A DNA stretch of 64,000 nucleotides. Source: Hypomyces perniciosus (lineage: Eukaryota > Ascomycota > Sordariomycetes > Hypocreales > Hypocreaceae). The DNA is taken from contig SPDT01000004.1 of NCBI GenBank assembly GCA_008477525.1, positions 4,154,001 through 4,218,000 of the forward strand, written 5' to 3'. This document shows positions 59,516 to 64,000 of this stretch, piece by piece (positions within the stretch are counted from its first letter, which is position 1; each line of letters opens with the position of its first letter). A program made the translations under genes and the position numbers. Below the pieces are notes generated by a model, which was not told where the DNA came from, searched no databases, and saw only the letters and a list, made by a program, of their open reading frames with translations.

Positions 59516-60559
59516 CAGCGCTGCACTTCGAGCAAATATTTGATCAAATAATTTGATCACATATACCAAATGAAAGCAGACCCTCGCAATCAGTCAGTCA
59601 AATATAGCAGGCCGAATATTTCATAGATTTGACAAATATTTGGTTAAATATAGGGTAGCGATTTTTCTTTGGATTATAGTTAATCCGGTTCCTAAAAAGG
59701 AAAAAAAATCTACATCTATATAAAGCCTGAAAGCCTTACATGGATATATACGGAGTAGTCTATACCTTGAATATTCCACACTTAACTACCCGGACCCACT
59801 TATTGTAGCGGTATATACCTCTTTAACAGTTAGCAACTAGCTGCCCCTCTGTATCATATAATATAAATCCATATTTATTTACCTAAATAAAGAGATAGAT
59901 AGCTATATACTATTTAAAGCGCTTTATTGGAAATGCCTTATATAATAATATATAATTATTTATTAAAGTTAGTGTTTTTAATACTAAAATATTTACTGTT
60001 ATTAAGGCTATATTAAGTGGTTATATACACTATTAAAGTGACTTTTTAATACTTTATTTAATACTCTTCTTACTATTGCTTTTTATATACTAGTAAAGTT
60101 GCCTTTATCCCTGTTAAAATCCCATTATTATTTATTATTAGTTAATAATCCCTGCTATATCCCTACTATAAGTACACGCTAGTTAATAATACAGGGGGTA
60201 GAGTGTAAGAGGCTTATAGTGGAATTCGAACCTACAGCTATTAATATAATTACTAATTGTTATACAATTTCCTCGCCAGCCATTTTATAGTGTATCTGGA
60301 ACGCGTCGCGTTCCTCTGGTCTATATCTTTAGCTCCTCCTCGAGTTCTATATCGCAATTTCCTTCGTTTTAACTTTAACAGAGTTTTCATCTCATCCGCA
60401 CTATCTGACAGTTCGTGATAGCTTCATATTTGATCAAATCTATCAAATTCAATCAAATATAGCAAAATGTAGTCAATCGGTCAAACAATCGCAGATTTTT
60501 TAGTCAGTCAGTCAAATATAAGGGTCATATTTGCTCTGATTGCTCGAAGTGCAGCGCTG
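59516..60559. mobile_element. Non-autonomous hAT-type element (1044 bp)
   Basis: The ends are CAGCGCTGCACTTCGAGCAA and its complement. The perfect 8-bp duplication CGGAGGCG is at 59508-59515 and 60560-60567. CAG ends with an 8-bp duplication are characteristic of hAT elements. Multiple subterminal TCAAAT/ATTTGA repeats and CAGTCAGTCAAATATA occur near both ends. The interior (about 59700-60300) is AT-rich with no transposase frame. Confidence 0.85.
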
Positions 60560-61169
60560 CGGAGGCGTATTTGATAAAGGAGCAATTGCACTAATCTGAT
60601 CGTATCCTGATAATTTACCTTTATCTGAAAGCTTATTACGCTCATACCTTGCTATTTCTTACCGACATAAATTGCCAGCCAAACTGTTTTGTGTAATTAT
60701 ATTAACAAAACCCGTAGTTGGCCTGTGCTATGTATGCCTTTCACTTACACCTTCTCGCACTCATAAACCAGTCGGACAATTAAATAGGTAAAGGGGCAAA
60801 TCAGCTTGTTTCGGGGTATTAGAGTGATATCTACATCTAGTATCGACAAGACAGTATCGACAAGACAGTATCATCACTCAGAGGGCCTAACGCCTTAGTA
60901 TCGATGGACGAAGTGCTAATTTACTGGGGAACCAAAGGATCTATAATGACAACGATCCGCATGAGCTAATGCCAAGGATCATCTACGTTTGATATAATTA
61001 GATGTAGTAATTTTAATTTGTCAGACCACAAATCCTGCAAAAGTGAAGCTCCACACAACATGCGTGGATAAGTGAATGACCATACGAAGTACTAGGATCG
61101 ATTCCAATGCTCAAGGAGGTCTCCCATAGATGAACGCCTATCACATCGCAATCTTCCCAGTTCAGATTT
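60560..61169. other. Intergenic region, no gene recognised
   Basis: Contains a tandem repeat of GTATCGACAAGACA near 60840-60870. Otherwise nothing supportable. Confidence 0.4.
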
Positions 61170-63311
61170 TCAGCCGCATATCTTCTGAGACTTCCTAACA
61201 CATTGCGTCTTCCGCAACTCCTGAAGGTCCACTTCTCCAAAAGAACAAGACTTTCCGATCACCTTCCAGCACCTACTGTCAACGCTACCACGGGGCTCCG
61301 AGACCAAGAACCAAAGTCGTCTGAGAAAGCCATACTCAGCGCGCAGTAGCAGAGTCGGTATGGCAATGGAGTACTCTTCGCCCTCCGGGCATATCAAGAG
61401 TAACGGGCCAGTCACCCCATCATCAGTTTCAATCCACGCCGGCTTCCACGAGTCTCCAGGCTCCTCGGGCAACCACGCACCCAAGAGACCATCGATAAAA
61501 TAAAGTACATAAATCAAATCCGCCCTTTCCGACACCGTCAACCTTTCTTCTCCCCCATAATTCGTGCTCATGACGCGTCGAATGCCCTTTTCAGTGTCCT
61601 CGTCAAACAATGCCGGGTCCTTCAACCTCCAGCTTTGGACAAGCCATTCGATCCCACAGGCATGAGCACATGCGATAAGTTCGGCATAGAATCGTCTCCG
61701 AGGATTCTCTGCGCCTCTAGGCGCTCGACCGACCTGCTGGATAAATTCGAATCCCTGATCCGGAACGTCGTCAACGTAGTCGACGCATTTCTGTAATAGG
61801 CCATCGGCCCAGACAATTTGGGCGGACGTCGCTCGGCGAATGCTTGTCGACGATGAACCTAAAACCACCAATTCAAGGTCTATCCCCTTATTATCGAATG
61901 TGGGTATATTCTCAAGCTGTCGGTGTCGCGAGCGCGTGAGATACGGCTCCATGATATCAGTCGCTCGGGGCCATCTCATCCAAGTGGCTTGCTGTAGTCT
62001 CTCCCCGCACGTAGAAAGACTTGTTGGATCACGTGCAGCCAGAGATATATGATAAAAGGCATAGTAGCATTGCTCCTTTGTCATTGACGAAGGACCCTTG
62101 AAGAAGAGCCCGCATCGAAGCACATTCAACGAAATGCTAAGCTTGTCACTGGTGACACTCGCATCGAAACCAAAGACCCGCCTGAAGACTAGCATATAAC
62201 TCTCTGTGAGTGATGGATCTTCTGTGCGATCGGGAGTGGCGGCGGCCCATTGGGGATTAAATTTTTGTGTGGCATATATGTAGAATCGGGACAGTTGTGA
62301 CCCATAGGTCTTTTCCAACGTGTCGAACTCATTGGTGGCGACGTAGCTGGATATGGCTTTGGCGATAATACACAGTTCGAAAAGGAACGATGAGGTCATT
62401 TTGACTACCATGGCGGAATGGCCATCGTATGTGTTGCATCTGATGAGAAAGAGCTGATGGTTGCTGACGAGGAGCTCGTGTCCGCACCATGCTCGCGTGA
62501 ACCATCTCGCCGAGAAAATCTTCCACGTCAACTTTGTGAGTTGCCGGCTGTCTTCGAATTTCTCGCGATACATCCACGCGCATCCGCGTTGAAACGTCTC
62601 GGTTATAGATCGCAACGCCTGCTCCTCATCCTTGTCGATGGCGATGTCCTCAAGAACAACAGCAACAAGCCTCGCACGCTGATAAATCACATCCATAGCA
62701 CCAATCGCCATTATTTTCTCGTCCTCGTCGGACTGGTTAATGCACAGTTGGTCAACCCAAATCCCTTCATCGCCTGAAACTCGCTCCTCCAAAAGCGCTT
62801 CAAATAAAACCGGCGAGATGGGGATCTTCCTGTTCCGGGCTGAGTTGCCAGGTTCTCCCTCCGTTGACCAGTCGTTATTGTGCCAGCAGTAACTCAACGC
62901 GATGAAAGATTCTGTAGAACTTGAAGACCCATGCTTCGATCCCTTTGAGATGCGCTTCACCAGACGAAATGGAGCCTTGGACACAGCGGTGGCTTTGAAT
63001 CCAAAGAGCTCAGCGATTCCTCCATTATGAACGCCTGCAAGCAGATCCTTAGCTTTCTGGCGAATGGAATCGGAGAGGGAGGGGGCACCGGCGAGTATTT
63101 TGTCTTTTATAGCTGGTGCCACTGTTACAACAGCTTCGTCGGCATCTTCAGTCGTTCCAGTCACTCCCGTTATCTTACACCAGCTTCCGACGCCGCATAT
63201 CAGACCGCGACCGGTTGCATCTGACGGCATGCTGGTATTAAGGCACAAGGGATGAAATCCACAGAATAAACTAGATGGTGGGCTTGTAGCTGCCAAGTTG
63301 GTCCTCCGCAC
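61170..63311 (-). CDS. HET-domain protein (heterokaryon incompatibility type)
   Basis: Single open frame of 713 residues from ATG 63311; an internal ATG at 63230 (MPSDATGRG) is an alternative start that skips a hydrophobic leader. The HET domain occupies about residues 105-290. ALSYCW is at 138-143, GIWVDQLCINQSDEDEK starts about 183, then a YQRARLVAVVLED run, and ARWFTRAWCGHE is at 268-279. These are the three conserved HET blocks. The remaining about 430 residues show no recognised domain: no NACHT/WD or ankyrin repeats are seen. HET proteins trigger regulated cell death after fusion of unlike strains and may act in immune-like recognition; the partner is unknown. No inactivating change is seen. 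Location beside transposon relics is usual for this fast-evolving family. Confidence 0.9.
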   Translation of the reverse strand: MRRTNLAATSPPSSLFCGFHPLCLNTSMPSDATGRGLICGVGSWCKITGVTGTTEDADEAVVTVAPAIKDKILAGAPSLSDSIRQKAKDLLAGVHNGGIAELFGFKATAVSKAPFRLVKRISKGSKHGSSSSTESFIALSYCWHNNDWSTEGEPGNSARNRKIPISPVLFEALLEERVSGDEGIWVDQLCINQSDEDEKIMAIGAMDVIYQRARLVAVVLEDIAIDKDEEQALRSITETFQRGCAWMYREKFEDSRQLTKLTWKIFSARWFTRAWCGHELLVSNHQLFLIRCNTYDGHSAMVVKMTSSFLFELCIIAKAISSYVATNEFDTLEKTYGSQLSRFYIYATQKFNPQWAAATPDRTEDPSLTESYMLVFRRVFGFDASVTSDKLSISLNVLRCGLFFKGPSSMTKEQCYYAFYHISLAARDPTSLSTCGERLQQATWMRWPRATDIMEPYLTRSRHRQLENIPTFDNKGIDLELVVLGSSSTSIRRATSAQIVWADGLLQKCVDYVDDVPDQGFEFIQQVGRAPRGAENPRRRFYAELIACAHACGIEWLVQSWRLKDPALFDEDTEKGIRRVMSTNYGGEERLTVSERADLIYVLYFIDGLLGAWLPEEPGDSWKPAWIETDDGVTGPLLLICPEGEEYSIAIPTLLLRAEYGFLRRLWFLVSEPRGSVDSRCWKVIGKSCSFGEVDLQELRKTQCVRKSQKICG

Positions 63312-63875
63312 ATCTCCGCTTGGGCATACATACGTATGTGTCTTGACTTAGGTAAGGTCTGGTGCCCTCGCGACTATTGGTCCATCCAGAACCCATATAT
63401 ACAAATCGACTCAGGCCCTCATCTCTCAAGCTTTTCACTCTCTAAGCTATAAATTCTGAGAATAGATCGCATCATAACTCATCTGGTACCAGAGGTCATA
63501 ACAACGGCGAGGTTTCGGGGTCGCAAGCATGCCCAGGACTCTGCAGGGGAACTACTTAACCGAGCCTAACCAGTGCATTGAGAGGATTACAGGCGCAGGG
63601 GGTTAAGTGCACCCCGTACTTCGTACTTGGATCAATATCTCGCATCTCTAACCTGCCAAGGCGCAACTTTGGACCAATCATGGGGGATGTTTTGCAGAGG
63701 ACAACCGATATATTATGCGGGGTTAAACGGAAAAGCCGCACGTTGACAGACAGTAATAGCCCGAGTACTATAGCAGCTACCTTTAGTATTTAAAAGGACT
63801 TGCTACTACATACACTTCGATATCGCTGTGTTTAGCAATAAGTACAGTATCGTGTTTTATATCCAAGGCCATGGC
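63312..63875. promoter_or_regulatory. Intergenic region between HET gene and right-edge gene
   Basis: Promoter space for two divergent genes. CCAATC-like boxes and TATA-like stretches are present (for example CCATATATACAAA near 63393), but no specific site can be named. Confidence 0.35.
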
Positions 63876-64000
63876 ATGCCCAGTTCGGACGTACCCACTG
63901 GCGAAACCAAAGAACCATCGGCCTCCGGTTCCAAGGTGGAAGGTAAACTTCCCAAATGGAACAACTCATATTTACACGACCTACTTGGGCGTTCAATGGC
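63876..64000 (+). CDS. Start of an unidentified gene (cut by right edge)
   Basis: From ATG 63876 the frame is open to the end of the window and begins MPSSDVPTGETKEPSASGSK, a hydrophilic N-terminus followed by WNNSYLHDLLGRS. Codon use looks like a real fungal gene. Only 41 residues are available, so neither function nor exon structure can be judged. An ATG five bases earlier, at 63871, is in another frame that is also open. Confidence 0.45.
   Translation, partial: MPSSDVPTGETKEPSASGSKVEGKLPKWNNSYLHDLLGRSM

Noticed and set aside
60210..60305. tRNA-like stretch on the - strand inside the hAT element (GGTTCGAATTCC, B-box-like)
   Set aside because: Only the B-box fits. The acceptor stem and A-box do not pair or match, so no cloverleaf is formed.
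1..64000. CRISPR arrays, bacterial operons, rRNA genes
   Set aside because: No regularly spaced short direct repeats, no bacterial gene structure and no rRNA sequence were seen. The window is fungal nuclear DNA.

Overview
This window comes from a filamentous ascomycete (Pezizomycotina). The genes have short GT...AG introns, and there is a HET-domain gene, a PTH11-type rhodopsin domain and a uL15m gene. A block of about 33 kb has been turned into TA-rich sequence full of stop codons, as expected from RIP (repeat-induced point mutation). No species can be named from the sequence alone.

Layout. (1) Positions 1-7228 hold two multi-intron genes transcribed away from each other. Both carry the spacing of the MACPF (membrane attack complex/perforin) signature, one clearly and one more divergently. 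(2) Positions 8932-11447 hold a membrane protein that fuses a fungal rhodopsin-like 7TM domain to an MFS transporter of the fucose-permease type in one reading frame. (3) Positions about 11.5-45 kb hold no intact gene. The block is a nest of LTR retrotransposons that I could resolve to the base from LTR pairs and 5-bp target-site duplications: element A (+) contains B (-); B contains C (-), D2 (+) and a miniature TRIM element; C contains D1 (+); D1 contains a solo LTR. D1 and D2 are two copies of one chromodomain Ty3/Gypsy family. All gag/pol frames are destroyed. (4) Positions 45.4-47.4 kb hold two divergently transcribed, paralogous small secreted proteins with ten cysteines; one of them appears frameshifted. 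(5) Positions 49.1-56.8 kb hold a MITE with 61-bp inverted repeats, a medium-chain reductase, a secreted serine/threonine-rich protein, a small conserved fungal protein and mitochondrial ribosomal protein uL15m. (6) Positions 57.2-60.6 kb hold relics: a P450 fragment, a Tc1/mariner copy with RIP-like stops and a hAT-type element with 8-bp duplications. (7) Positions 61.2-63.3 kb hold a HET-domain gene, and the right edge holds the first codons of another gene.

Functionally, the non-transposon genes are mostly accessory: pore-former-like proteins, secreted cysteine-rich proteins, a HET protein and a sensor/transporter fusion. The one clear housekeeping gene is uL15m. This is a typical fast-evolving compartment built around an AT-rich transposon block.
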